A stretch of DNA of 64,000 nucleotides from the NCBI GenBank assembly GCA_021432635.1, contig MU270049.1:436347-500346 (forward strand), written 5' to 3'. This DNA comes from Thozetella sp. PMI_491 (taxonomy: Eukaryota; Ascomycota; Sordariomycetes; Chaetosphaeriales; Chaetosphaeriaceae). Below, piece after piece: positions 32,841 to 45,173 of this stretch. Position numbers and translations under genes: made by a program. Each line of letters starts with the position of its first letter. Positions within the stretch are counted from its first letter, which is position 1. Below the pieces are notes generated by a model. The model had not been told where the DNA came from. It made no database searches and saw only the letters and a program-made list of their open reading frames with translations.

Positions 32841-35800
32841 CTAGCGGCGACCTTTGGCCTTGCCCTTCCCCTTGGTTGGCGCCTTGTCGACCTCTTCATC
32901 GCCGTCAGCGTCCTTGGCAGCCGCCCTGCCGCCCTTTTTCCCACCTTTGGCCTTGGCTTTGGGCTGTTTGATGTACTTGTCACCCTTGATGTCATCCTCC
33001 TCATCGACCTCGACTGGCTCCACAACCTCAGCATCATCCTCTTCTTCAATGGCCTCTTCGAGGTCAGGCATCTCTTTTCCGACCTTCTTGGTCGCCGTGA
33101 CGTTGCTCGCTCGCATGAAAGGCACCGGGTGGGACATGGAGTTATACCTGTTCGACAGGGTTAGCAATGGTGGCACTCTTAGGCGCAGAGAGGGAGAGAC
33201 TTACATCCGCGTAAAAGTAGCTTTGGTTTGAGTATCGATTTTGACGTGATCCTCGGACTGATCGCCGAGACCAAGCTCTTTAATCGAGTCAAAGTCCTCT
33301 CGTGTTAGATAGTAGCTGTCCATGAGCTCTATCACCGCTGGCACGCAATCTTTGCCTTCATTCTCGAGCTTCTTAATGAGTTGGTGCCAGAGGACGGGCA
33401 AGTACTGCTGGCGAATCTCGTTATGATCGCCAGAAGACTTGAGGCGCATGTGGGCATGAACCTCACGCACGAAGCGGCCGAGTTTGCCGGTCTTGCTGTT
33501 GTTGCCCAGCCAGCTGGTGAAGGTCGATCCCATGAGCTGGCCAGCAACAAAACTCGCCGGGCGCACGGTGCTGAAGACGGCATGGGTGGGCATCAGGCTC
33601 CAGTGCTGCTGAGGGCCATGAATCATGCGGTCGACCAGGTCTCCATCGCTGATGCTCTCAGCAGCATGGTCCACGAGTTCAAGCTGCCTCAAGTTCTGCT
33701 CTCTCGGAGTGTAACCTTTGGCGCCTAGTTGGCTGGGGTTGCAACGGAGATAGTTCTCTTGGATCATCAAGAAGCTGAACTCGTGGTCGTTGAAATACAA
33801 CTCGATCTTGTCGTTCAGGGTTGCCTTGCTGGATTGAGCGAAGAGACCGCCCCCGAGCATCTTTTGGCAAATGTCCCATGGCTTGAGGATGACGTGTTTC
33901 TCCCATGCTTTGGACATCGCTTTGCTCTGGTCATAGTTCATCGAAGTCTGGTCTAGCTTCGCCGTGGATATCATATTGATGATTTGGCGGATATCCTTGT
34001 TGCTGCCCTCGATGAGCGCGTCGATTACCTGAGGGGGCATTTTCAAGCCTTCTCGATGGCAGATGGTCATGATTCTGGAGCGGATCTGGTCCACGGTAGG
34101 TCGGGTGAACTTGATGTCATACGTAACGAAGTCAAAAGGCTTCATCTTGGGCAGCCTGCGCTCGTTGCAGATGAGAATTAAAGGCACCTCGGTCTTCTTG
34201 CAGAATTTGGCGAGCGCCCCGACGCCGCCACGATCGCCTGCGGACATGCCGTCGACTTCATCCATGATGAGAACCATCTTCTTCTTGCCGGCATCGACCT
34301 GCTTCCCATCTCCCGCGAAGAACCCTAGCAGCGAGGTATTGTTCACGACATCGCTGATGCCGTTCTCCACCAACTTCTTGCTTCTGGTGTCGCTAGCATT
34401 GCTCTCTAGGATGTCGTATCCTTCAAGCTTGGCCGCCAAGTGCGCGGCAGTAGTTTTGCCGATGCCCGGCGGTCCGGAGACCATGATGGCACGGAATCCC
34501 CCGCTTCCGTCGGCTCCCTTTCTCTGGAAGTCGTACTTCTTCGACTTTGGCCAGTTCTTCAGCCAGTTCTGGATCTTCTCGACGTTCCCCTTGTTGCCGC
34601 ATATGTGATTCAGTGTCGTGGGGGCATACTTGGTGGTCCAGAGCTGCGACAAGGGCGGCGCTTGGGATGATGGAGGCGCGGCGGCCCCTCGGGCAGCTGC
34701 GGCTTTCTTTGCCTTCTCAGCCTCTGCCTTGCGCGCCCGTTCTTCCGTTTCCATCTCGAGAGCTGCCTCTTTGACCTTCTGTTCCTCCTTCTCTCGCTTC
34801 TCCTTTGCTTTCTCGGCGCCGGCGCCTGTACCTCCATTGGCCGGCATGTTCTTGATCAGATAGAAGAGGCCATGCTCATCGATGGTTTTGATGTTGAGCT
34901 CCTTAATCTTCCGGAGCTTGCTTGGGCCTGCCTCATCACCCAGGACAACGAAGTCTGTATTCTTGCTCGGCGCAGTCGTGACCTTGCCGCCATACCGCTT
35001 GACCAGAGCTTGGCCTTCGTCTCGGCTGATAGTCTTGAGCAGGCCAGTGAAGACAAAGGTTTTTCCCATGAGGCAGTTCTCCTCTCCGTCCGGAATCTCG
35101 GCAGAGCCGGCCATCGGGGCCGGGCCTGAGTTGGCATGCCCTTTTGGCTTAAACGGGAACTTGGCATTCGGGTCTTTCGGAGGGGCGTCAGGGGCATCGA
35201 CCAGGGGAATGTTGTCCATGATGGCCTTCACTTCATCCGTCTCCGACGGGTCGTCCTTCTTGGCCGCCTTTGGCGCACGCGGCTTGGATGGGGCTGCCTT
35301 TTTTCGAGGGGCGGGCTCTTCATCCTCCTCCTCCTCGTCGTACTCCGGCGACTTGCGCTTCTTGTTGGCGCTAGATTTAGCTTCCGCAGCAGACTTTCTC
35401 GGTGTAGGCTTCGCGTCGCTATCGGATTCGTCCTTCAACGGCTTGCCGCGGGAAGCCACTCGCTTTGGCTTAGGTAGGAACTCTTCTTCGCTCTCTTCTT
35501 CGACGTACTCGTCATTCTTGCGCTTGTTGCGACCCTTCGCATCCGCTGCGAAGATGTCGTCTCCGGCGTCCTCGTCGTCTTCGTCTACGTAGTCATCTTC
35601 GTCATCGCCCTTGCCATGGCCCGCATAGGCCGTGACGGGCTTCTTCGTCTTGGCCGTCGCAGCAGACTTTTGTGTTGGTGTCTTCTTCGATCTTGGACTT
35701 TGTCGGAGCTCGACCTCGGCCTTGAGTTGAGTCTTGGCGGCTTTTGGTGTACTTTCGGACTTCGTGGGCTTGGCCTTGGAAGAGCCGAAGTAGTCGGCGG

Positions 35801-36194
35801 CATTGGTACTGACACCCTTTACATCCTTGGGGTCGCTAGACATGGGCGCGATCAGCAATGCAGAAGCCTACAGCCCATACATGATGTTACATACGACGAT
35901 TTCTTCTTAGGAGTGGATTTGGCTGGCTTCTTCGCTCTACGAGTTGATTAGCAACATTGCAATGCCGCCGTCGTCGCGGGGCACATACTCGACCACTGCG
36001 TCATCGTCGTCATCCCCGCTGTCCTCGACGACCTTGCGCCCTTCTGAGAGATTGTTAGAAGAAATCCCGAGAAAGCTACTAGGGAATATCGTACTTCCAC
36101 GACCCTTCTTAGCCGGCTCCTCCTCTTTCTTGGGAATCGGCTTCGCGGGCGCGGCGCCGCCTTTGGGGCCGAAGAATGATCGGATATCAGGCAT
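32841..36194 (-). CDS. RFC1: Replication factor C large subunit
   Basis: Large subunit of the RFC clamp loader that places PCNA at primer-template junctions. 1044 aa, five exons: 36194-36095, 36043-35989, 35936-35895, 35835-33205, 33147-32841, all GT-AG and in frame. Starts MPDIRSFFGPKGG, a PIP-box-like N-terminus (SFF) as in other RFC1 proteins. A long charged linker is followed by a BRCT domain (about 319-396, with LMGKTFVFTGLL), then the AAA+ module: Walker A GPPGIGKTT (from 520), Walker B LIMDEVDGM (about 587-595), and the RFC1 C-terminal domain. The last exon gives YNSMSHPVPFM and a Lys/Gly-rich basic tail. It is 577 nt from the divergent uL16m gene. Confidence 0.95.
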
Positions 36195-36771
36195 TTTGGT
36201 GACAGTTGGAGGAAATCCGGAAACAAACAATTGAGCCCGCCAAAGACTTTTTATGCCAGGCAGAGGTGTTGGTTGGGCGGCGCAATCCGGAAACCGAGCT
36301 CTAGGCAGCGGGAGGGACTGGTCGAAGCCTAGTGGCTGCTTGAGCTCGAGATTTGTGACGCGAGCTCGTCTGGTTTACGACGCGAGTCAATCGCGCCCAA
36401 CGTGACTGTGGCTACAATATAAGATTCCTTGACGTGAAAGAAGGACAGGGCCCACAGATACCGCCAAGCAGTTAAATGACTATTCTTCAACGAAACATAC
36501 CATGGCAGCAGAGGTTCGAGAAAGATGTAAATTATCACCTCGCGAAGTATTTTTAGGAGATTAACCTTTTAAATTCGAAAATGCCGTCTTATGAAGGATA
36601 GACGTGCCAGCAGAGCCAGTACCCGGAGGAACTATTTTGTAGCGATTAATTGGCCAAGCTCCGATCAGCCGATGTTTACCCACCATTTCTTGGGAACTTT
36701 TTCCTGAGCTAGGTCTTGAACAGCTCCTGGGAAACTTCATCACCAACCACGGCCCAGCGCAACCCGACAGA
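36195..36771. promoter_or_regulatory. Divergent intergenic region, RFC1 / uL16m
   Basis: Contains the promoters of both genes. No MluI-like ACGCGT box (cell-cycle element in yeasts) was seen next to RFC1. Confidence 0.4.
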
Positions 36772-37632
36772 ATGAGGCCCAACGCTTCATCCGAGCTGCT
36801 CAATGCCTTCCGGGCGTTGAGAATAGCGCCTACGGCGCTCGTCCGGCCCGGTATACAACCGAAACTCGCTAGGACATCCCCGTTAGCGAAGGCATCACCG
36901 ATCGCCGCCTCCCATGCCAGGCTGTTTTCCGCCACGGCTGTCCAGGCAGGTTCCTGGCTCGAGCCAAACCTCAACCGGAAGATGAGGATGATGAAGGGAA
37001 GGCCACGTGTGGCAACAGGGGGCTCGACAAAGGGTACCACGGTGGTGTGGGGGGAGTATGGATTGCGGATGAAGGACCATCACAGAAGGATCAGCGCGAA
37101 GCAACTCAAGTGTGCCGAAGATACCATCAAAAATCGGATGCGTGGCGAGCGATATCGGTTATTCAAGAGGGTGGCCTGCAACATTGGTGTCTTCTACAGT
37201 GGCAACGAGGTGGGTAGTCAATGGCGGTCGATCTGGGGTCGAGGCTAGCTGCTTACATTGTTTAGATGCGTATGGGCAAAGGAAAAGGATCGTTTGACCA
37301 TTGGGCTGCCAGAGTGGCTGTCAACCAGGTCATCTTTGAGCTCAAGGGAGATGTGCACGAGCAAGTCGTGCGCGATGCCTTCCGACTGGCGGGGAACAAG
37401 CTACCTGGTAAATCTCCCTCGCAGCTGGCAGTGGCCACTACAGCAACTAACATGGTATCAAGGCGAGTACGAGTTCATCAAGAAAGGAGATGCTCCTGTT
37501 GTTGGCATCACAAAGCTGGACGGCGTGACGTTGGAGGAGCTAAAGCGACCGAGGAGGAAATTGGAGACCCCTAAGATTGCCATCGACGAGGCTATCGCGC
37601 CTACATCAACGCCCGCAGCGCCTGCTTCATAG
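36772..37632 (+). CDS. MRPL16: Mitochondrial ribosomal protein uL16m
   Basis: Large-subunit protein of the mitochondrial ribosome, homologous to bacterial L16. 249 aa in three exons (36772-37209, 37266-37407, 37463-37632), in frame. The N-terminal about 55 residues are rich in Arg, Ala and Ser with no acidic residues until later, a mitochondrial targeting sequence (ending near [12 protein letters not shown]). The L16 core follows: [51 protein letters not shown], and [14 protein letters not shown]. The C-terminal tail is Ala/Pro/Thr-rich. Confidence 0.94.
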
Positions 37633-38054
37633 GTACTTTCTAGAGCGCTGTTGACGTCGAGCGATGCATCTAAGCACTACAGTCTAAGACTCTGCGTCGA
37701 AAGATGCTGGCCCCGGACCTAGGGCCAGTTGGGTCGGAGGCCGATTCACCATATGTAATATTGCCATCATTCTTGAGTCAGAGGACTCGCAAGCTGTACT
37801 AAATGTAGGAATCCTGAGTCGATAGACATAGCTCGTTTCCTGTGCGTGTTGCTATGCTATGTTAAGGTGAAATGCGCTTCTTGCCACCTACTAGGGTTAG
37901 GGTGGACAGACTAGAAGTGGTGGCGCACGGGCCAAACCGTTAAGTGGTTCTTGCCTGGACGCGTCTCTGAGCGCGTCTTTTGCTCCAGAAGCTTCACACA
38001 CCTCGTGCCGTGGTATGCACCTGAAGATTCAAGTGCGCCTACGACACAGCAAAT
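37633..38054. other. Intergenic between uL16m and RFC5-type gene
   Basis: No gene seen; promoter of the clamp-loader small subunit. Confidence 0.4.
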
Positions 38055-39299
38055 ATGGCACTTATTGTCGATAAACATCGGCCAAGGAGCCTTGACAGCC
38101 TCACCTACCACGAGGAATTATCTGAGCGACTGCGTTCCCTGGTACGCGGGTCCCAAGATTCCCCCGCCTTCCTCACAGTCTAGCAAAGCGCCTCAGCAGA
38201 CAAGTCTTCGAGCAGAGACTTTCTTGAGTATCAACGCTGATCCTTAATTTCCAGGCCCAAAGTGGCGACTTTCCACACCTTCTCGTCTACGGCCCCTCCG
38301 GAGCAGGCAAGAAGACGCGAATCGTCGCCACCCTCAAAGAGCTGTACGGACCCGGTGTCGAAAAGATCAAGATCGACGCGCGTGTCTTCCAGACAAGCAG
38401 CAACCGCAAACTCGAGTTCAACATTGTGGCATCTGTGTACCACCTCGAGATCACACCATCTGATGTCGGCAACTATGACAGAGTAGTCGTCCAGGACCTT
38501 CTCAAGGAGGTCGCGCAGACACAGCAGGTGGACCAGTCCGCGAGGCAGCGGTTTAAGGTCGTAGTCATCAACGAGGCGGACCATCTCACCAGGGATGCCC
38601 AGGCGGCGCTGCGCAGAACCATGGAGAAGTACTCGCCGAACCTGCGCCTGATCCTTCTCGCGAACTCAACCGCAAACATCATTGCTCCGATCCGGTCTCG
38701 AACGCTGCTGGTGCGAGTGGCAGCACCAACACACGAGCAGATATGTGACGTACTAGCTTCATCAGCGAAGAAGGAGGGTTGGCCAGTGGTCCCTGGCTTG
38801 CATCAAAGAATAGCAGAGGAGAGCGGACGGAACCTGCGAAAGGCTCTCCTGATGTACGAGGCGGTGCATGCGCAGAAGTAAGGGACCACACACACACACA
38901 CACACCCTCCCTCCCATCTTGGACAACTCGGCCACTAACGCTCTGTGCAGCGAGAAAGTTACGGATACCACGCCGATTCCACCGCCCGACTGGGAAGGCC
39001 TGATTGCGCAGATTGCCAAGGAGATCATGGAGGAGCACACGCCGGCGCGGATCCTGCAGGTCCGGGCGAAACTATACGATCTCCTCACGCATTGCATACC
39101 CCCTACAACGATCTTGAAGACTCTCACGTTCAAGCTCATCCCCTTGATCGATGACGCATTAAAGACGGAGGTCATTCAATGGTCTGCATTCTACGAGCAC
39201 CGGATCAAGACGGGAACCAAGGTCATATTCCACCTGGAGGCTTTCGTGGCCAAGTTTATGAGGATCCTTGAGATGTACTTAATGAGTATGGATTTATGA
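38055..39299 (+). CDS. RFC5: Replication factor C small subunit, yeast Rfc5 / human RFC3 type
   Basis: 352 aa, three exons (38055-38141, 38255-38877, 38951-39299), GT-AG and in frame. Starts MALIVDKHRPRSLDSL. The Walker A variant GPSGAGKKTR (about 42-51) and the degenerate Walker B NEADHL are the hallmark of this subunit, which binds but does not efficiently hydrolyse ATP. Sensor region LILLANSTANIIAPIRSRTL and a C-terminal helical collar domain are present. It loads PCNA together with RFC1, encoded less than 2 kb away on the other strand. Intron 2 holds a CA repeat. Confidence 0.95.
38887..38905. repeat. (CA)n microsatellite in an intron
   Basis: About nine CA units inside intron 2 of the RFC5-type gene, 9 nt after the donor site. 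Confidence 0.9.
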
Positions 39300-42200
39300 G
39301 GAGACAGGGCAAAATGGAGGCACGGCGTTCTTGGGCAAGGTGCGCGAGAGGTTGCCACTGCAATATATCAATGCGAAATAGCACCAGGGGACCGTGTGCA
39401 TTGCTCATGTGACCCAGGAACAAACCCCTGGGGATGCAATGGACCGATTTCGCGGTTTCTTGGAGGAGAAACTGGCAGTGCGTAGAAGCAGGTGGGAAGG
39501 GCACGGGTTGCCCCGCCTGCCGTCAACCCCATGATTGCGCAAACCGCTGCGGTAGCACTGCGCTGTTGGTCGAGGAGAGGAGCGGGTACGAGCAGAGGCG
39601 ACTGTAGCACTGCTGCATGCATAAGTTAGTTCGTGTGACACACACGAAGTTGGTGCCGTAAGAGGCAAGTCAGACACCGTCATTACCGGACCCGGAAGCA
39701 TTTGGAGAGGAGCCGAAGTCCCAGCGAGGCCAAGATTGGCAATCTATGTACGCTCTGGAAGAATACCGACTCCTGCGTGTTGGCATGCTGGGAACTTTTT
39801 CACATATGCATTCAAGTATTTGAAATCTTGGCGCAGCCCGCGGGTGAAGCAGACTTAGCACTAATAGTTCTTATTTTGAACAATCCTATCCTCTACGATG
39901 GGGGAACGCGAGCACCCCCCTCCCCCGGGAATGCCCAGAAGCTAATGCGCAACGAGGGCGCCATGATCCGATGTACTGTAGCTTTCCGCCCGTCCAGAGT
40001 GGAGGGCCCCGGGAGACTGGACCCGGCAGCCTGGGCGAGCCATGTGTCGCAGTGCGAACCGCCCAGCTCACAGGGTTCGATTGGACAGGTTCCCTATACA
40101 CCACCCAGGGTCAGGGGGGGTTGCAGCTCATATTCCTAACCTCGCGTGACGATGGCACAGGCATGGCACGGTATTTGCAGAAGCATCTGCGATGTGGAGG
40201 AAAATGATGACGCTTAGCCGCCGAGTCGGATGGCGGGAGGACGAGTTGGGGGCGGACGGAATATGCTAACTCTCTTTCTGCGAGCCACAGCCCCTCAGAA
40301 CGATATCCGAGGTGATGAGCTGCGTGACTTCCGTTCACCCTCGGGACTGGTATAGGCACTTTGGCGGGGCCAAAAACTCGCCTCGAGCTCGCCCCCACAA
40401 GCTCGCCTTCGGGCCTGGGGGTAGCCACACGTCTCGGGAGGGCGCTCGGCACTCAAGCCAGGGCTAGTAGCTACTCTTCGATTCATGCAGGTTCCCAGCA
40501 GTCAAGCACGTACACAGTCTTGCCAAGGAACCAAGGCACAGCAGAGACCATCTTGCTTTGCTGCTGGCCGATTGCCCAATTCTGGGGCAAGCATTCGCCA
40601 GAGCTCTCGAGAGGAGGATGAGGTGTTTTCGTGGAGGCGGTCAAAGGCCACAAGCCTCCAAGGCGCCCCTCTCCTCCTCCCCCGTCTCCCCACAAGACTC
40701 TCATTTCCCCGTCTCCAACGACATGGGTTCAAGTACCGGTACCTCGAGTAAGTGATGCGCGATGTCCTTGAACCAGGCAAGGCCTACCCCCCCCCCCCAA
40801 CAAGGTCGGATCTTACGATCATAGCCTGAGGGGCGAGGCCAATCAGGCCTTACGAGCCGCGTGCTGCTTGGGTTTGGAAGCGAAGCATGAACCCCTAACT
40901 CTGCAGCTACCCCTCCTCCGGAACCCCCCCCGTTAATGCGGGGGAGACCCGAGGCCACGAGGGCCGCTTCGGCCGGACAGACGCGGCTTACATTATTGTT
41001 ACCACATGCTGGTCCCCTTCCTACAGCACCCCAAACCCTGTCAGTAACGGGAATGCGGGAGGACGGCCCACGAGCTACATGCTAAGGCCGGTAGGGATCC
41101 GAGCATGGGCGTTACGAGTGCGAATAGGGGACGCATAAGACAGCCACTCTCTCTGCAACAGAGCGTCAGCCGTGGCTATTATCCGACAACGAACGGCGCA
41201 GCACTGCCTCTAAGTACGGCTGCTTCAGCAGGTGCACAGGCGCGGGACCAGAGAGCTGGGGAGGCAGGGCACCCATTTCCGGGAATATTTTGCATCTCTG
41301 GCAGAAATATAGAGCCTCGCCGGTGCGTCAGGTTGATTCGGCCGGCTGCCACGAGGCGTTTGATGCATCGTATTTTTCCATAGAGCCGCTGATATTGGGC
41401 CGCCGGTGTTGGTCTGGGTAAGGTACCTCGGGGAGCAAGGGAGGAAGAAAGGGGAAGACGCCGGGCTGGAAGTTCAAAACCAGCTATTGCGACCCACTGG
41501 ATCTCGTGCCAAGCTATCACCGTCTTGCAGCCAGACCTGTCGAAACGACTGGTTGCAGGTCGGCGCAATGTAACGGTGGCCCAAGGTGAGGAGGTTGCAC
41601 CGATGCGGGAGGACAAGGCGAGGTTGCCACTACCCTAGTCATGTCTTTGTTCCTCCCCTCTCTCCATGCTGTGCCTTGTCGGGGCAGGACGGAGCCGGAA
41701 GCAGGGGAAAGCATAGCTACGCACTGTCTGAATGCTCATGCCTAGCGTCATCGACGAGATTTCCGATGGAGACGGGGCATGCCTGTTTCGTTGAGGGGGG
41801 ACCGATGCTGGGGAAACGGCCGGCGCTTGTACCGTCGGACAGACGGAAAGTTGCTCCAAAAAAAAAGAGGAGCCCACCACGTCCGGGGCGGTTGTAAGTT
41901 ACCATAGTTGGGAGGGAGGAGGGAGGGCATGTAACAGTACAGCCTAGACCCCTGGCTCCCGTAGACCGTCTGCCTCTTGTGCGACAGGCCTGTTGGGCAA
42001 GCTAGTCCCCTCACCCGGGATTGAACAAAAAGGGCTACATATGGTGCACCATCATTTCTCCATCCAGGCGGGACTTTTAGGTTGAGGTGTTTCGACTTCT
42101 GCCATTACAAAAACCTAGCCGCGCACCCACAGCCCTCCCCGGGAGACCGATCTTCGCTTCTCTCTTCCTTCTCCCTCGTCTTATTATTCTGCGCTCTCCC

Positions 42201-42425
42201 CTCCTGCTTCGACCCTCGACATCGACATCTAGCACTTCTGCCCTGTGTCTTCCCGCTCCCCCAAAAGCGCACTCGCTATACCTGTTCGCTCCCCTCCTCG
42301 CTTTCGCGAGCCTCCTTCGAGCCGCTCTCGATCGAGCCTGCGCGCCGCCGCCCTGACGAAACAGAGCCCTCCAAAAAAAGCTCGCCGCAACCCCGCCTGG
42401 GTTTACCCCGCCATAAACCACAAAA
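39300..42425. other. Gene-free region upstream of acetyl-CoA synthetase
   Basis: No gene supported over about 3.1 kb. Open frames exist on every strand, as expected from high GC, but none has a domain or splice pattern. There is a C-run near 40788-40798. The stretch 42080-42425 is strongly C/T-rich and looks like the promoter and 5' leader of the acetyl-CoA synthetase gene. Confidence 0.45.
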
Positions 42426-45173
42426 ATGGCTGAAGGAGAAGCTCCCAAGGTCCCCGTGGTCGCCGAGGCCCACGAGGTGGACACTTTCCGTATGTTGTGC
42501 TCCTCGCCGCAATGATTGGGAAACAAAGCATTTCCCGGTCTTCGGCTTCGGCGTAACGCTGCGCGACGCCCCCAATTGCTAATTGCCTCTCTCGCAGACC
42601 CCCCGGAGAAGATGCTTGCTAGTATGTTACGTTCCTGCCGGATAAGCTGGATGCCCCTCCAAGCAGCTTGTGTGGGGCATGGACGAAGGGAAGCAGACGA
42701 GCTAACCCAGACTCGACAGAGCACCCTAGCAAGCCCCATCTCGCAAGTAAGTTTCCTGACCTGGACCTCACGAGACATCCTCCTCCCTTCCGCCCGACGA
42801 TCCGAGCTAGCTGGTAGGTCGGCTATGCCGATCCCATCGGCTCAGTCTCCCCAATGCATGTCTGTGGTGATGTGCCATAGTTACATGCCCCTCTTCAAGT
42901 TGTAGTAAAAAAAGTTATTGGAAAAAGACCCCCCGGAACTCTCCCCACCCCCCAAAAAGCTCAGGAGGAAAAGAAAATCGGATGAAAAATGGCAATGAGA
43001 ACATGCTCACTGCATAGCCGCCTTACACACACACAAAGATGCACACAAGAGAGAATATGCATGCGGCTGCTGACATGGCGCAGGCTTTGAGGAGTACCAG
43101 CAGCTGTACAAGGAGTCCATCACGGAGCCTACCAAGTTCTGGGGTCGCATGGCCCGCGATCTCTTGACCTGGCAGCGCGACTTCGAGACGGTACACAGCG
43201 GCAGCCTTGAGAACGGCGACAATGCCTGGTTCCTCGAGGGCCAGCTCAATGCCGCCTACAACGCCGTCGATCGTCATGCCATCAAGAACCCCGACAAGGT
43301 TGCCATCATCTACGAGGCCGACGAGCCCTCGGAAGGCCGCAACGTCACCTACGGCGAGCTGCTGCGCGAGGTGTCCAAGGTGGCATATGTCCTCAAGCAG
43401 ATGGGCGTCCGCAAGGGCGACACTGTTGCTGTCTACCTCCCCATGATTCCCGAGGCCATCGTCGCCCTGCTCGCCATCGTCCGCATCGGCGCCGTGCACT
43501 CGGTCGTATTTGCCGGATTCTCGGCCGACTCGCTCCGAGACCGTGTTATAGACGCCAAGTCCCGCGTGGTCATCACTACCGACGAGGGCAGGCGCGGCGG
43601 CAAGCTGATTGGCACCAAGAAGATCGTCGACGACGCGCTGAAGAACGCGCCGGACGTGTCTCACGTGCTGGTGTTCAAGCGCACCGGCGCCGACATCCCC
43701 TGGACTCCCAACCGTGACTACTGGTGGCACGAAGAAGTCGCGAAGTGGCCCAGCTACATCGCCCCCGAGGTCGTGAACTCGGAGGACCCCCTTTTCCTCC
43801 TCTACACCTCCGGCTCCACCGGAAAGCCCAAGGGCGTCATGCACACGACCGGTGGCTACCTTCTAGGTGCGGCCATGACGGGGAAGTACGTGTTCGATAT
43901 CCACGACACCGATGTGTACTTCTGCGGTGGTGATGTGGGCTGGATCACTGGTCACACTTACGTCGTCTACGCACCGCTGCTCCTTGGTGTCTCCACGGTG
44001 GTGTTCGAGGGCACACCCGCTTACCCCAACTTCTCCCGCTACTGGGAAATCATCGAGAAGCACAAGGTCACGCAGTTCTACGTCGCGCCCACCGCACTGC
44101 GACTTCTCAAGCGTGCCGGCGACCAGTACGTCAATAAGGACCTCAAGCACTTGCGCGTGCTCGGTTCTGTGGGCGAGCCTATCGCTGCTGAGGTCTGGAA
44201 GTGGTACTTCGAGGTCGTGGGCAAGGAGGAAGCCCACGTCGTAGACGCAAGCCCCCCCCCCCCCCCTCTTGCCGAAACCTTCATGATGGAGCTAACCAAG
44301 AAACAGACTTACTGGCAAACCGAGACCGGCTCTAACGTCATTACTCCTCTCGCCGGCATCACCCCGACCAAGCCCGGTTCAGCGTCACTGCCTTTCTTTG
44401 GCATCGAACCCGCGATCATTGATCCAGTCTCTGGCGAGGAGATTCACGGAAACGATGTTGAGGGTGTCCTTGCCTTCAAGCAGCCCTGGCCCAGCATGGC
44501 CCGTACCGTCTATGGTGCCCACAAACGCTACCTTGATACCTACTTGAACGAGTACAAGGGATACTACGTGCGTTCCTTTACCACCATATCCGCTGCTGTC
44601 CTGCATGGGCTAACTCTCCGCATAGTTCACTGGCGATGGTGCTGGCCGCGACCACGAGGGCTTCTACTGGATCCGCGGTCGTGTCGACGACGTCGTGAAC
44701 GTCTCGGGCCACCGTCTCTCGACGGCTGAGATCGAAGCCGCTTTGCTCGAGCACCCGGCCATTGCCGAGTCTGCTGTCGTCGGTGTGACTGACGAGCTCA
44801 CCGGTCAGGCCGTCAACGCCTTCGTCGCTATCAAGGATGGCAACGATGCCACGGACGCGCTGCGCAAGGAGTTTATCCTGCAGGTCCGCAAGAGCATCGG
44901 TCCCTTCGCGGCTCCCAAGGCAGTGTACATTGTACCCGATCTACCCAAGACGCGCAGTGGCAAGATCATGCGCCGCATCTTGCGCAAGATCTTGGCGGGC
45001 GAGGAGGACCAGCTAGGTGACACCACAACGGTGAGTTCGCTATCTTCACTGCCACACCTGTCGCATTTGTCTGCTCGACAGTGCTTGCTAATATTGTCAT
45101 CTCTTCGCAGCTCTCCGATCCGTCGGTCGTCGACAAGATCATCTCCGTCGTTCACGAGGCCAAGCGGAAGTAA
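42426..45173 (+). CDS. facA: Acetyl-coenzyme A synthetase
   Basis: Makes acetyl-CoA from acetate, ATP and CoA (AMP-forming), needed for growth on acetate; Aspergillus facA, Neurospora acu-5. 668 aa, seven exons: 42426-42489, 42598-42621, 42720-42746, 43084-44246, 44307-44567, 44626-45030, 45111-45173; frames add up. Exons 2 and 3 are only 24 and 27 nt. The adenylation motif [12 protein letters not shown], the [12 protein letters not shown] block, [32 protein letters not shown] and the C-terminal [16 protein letters not shown] (the last with the acetylatable catalytic Lys) are all present. Intron 4 uses a GC donor beside a C15 run (see separate entry). No signal peptide; cytosolic and nuclear. 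Confidence 0.96.
44247..44306 (+). other. GC-AG intron with C15 tract in facA
   Basis: 60-nt intron starting GCAAGC (not GT) and ending AAACAG. It is required: reading through would insert a run of prolines and other residues between HVVD and TYWQTETG, a strictly conserved join in this enzyme. A branch-like gctaacc lies upstream of the acceptor. A 15-base C run begins 5 nt after the donor. Confidence 0.85.

Noticed and set aside
34882-35592. 236-codon + strand frame
   Set aside because: Antisense shadow of the low-complexity part of RFC1.
42013-42026. tRNA T-loop-like sequence (reverse of gttcaatcccgggt)
   Set aside because: The flanking bases cannot form the T stem and no acceptor, D or anticodon arms are found.
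42077-42778. 233-codon reverse frame over the facA start
   Set aside because: Overlaps promoter and first three exons of facA; no domain; Arg-rich.
43023-43844. 273-codon reverse frame
   Set aside because: Antisense shadow of the acetyl-CoA synthetase coding exon.
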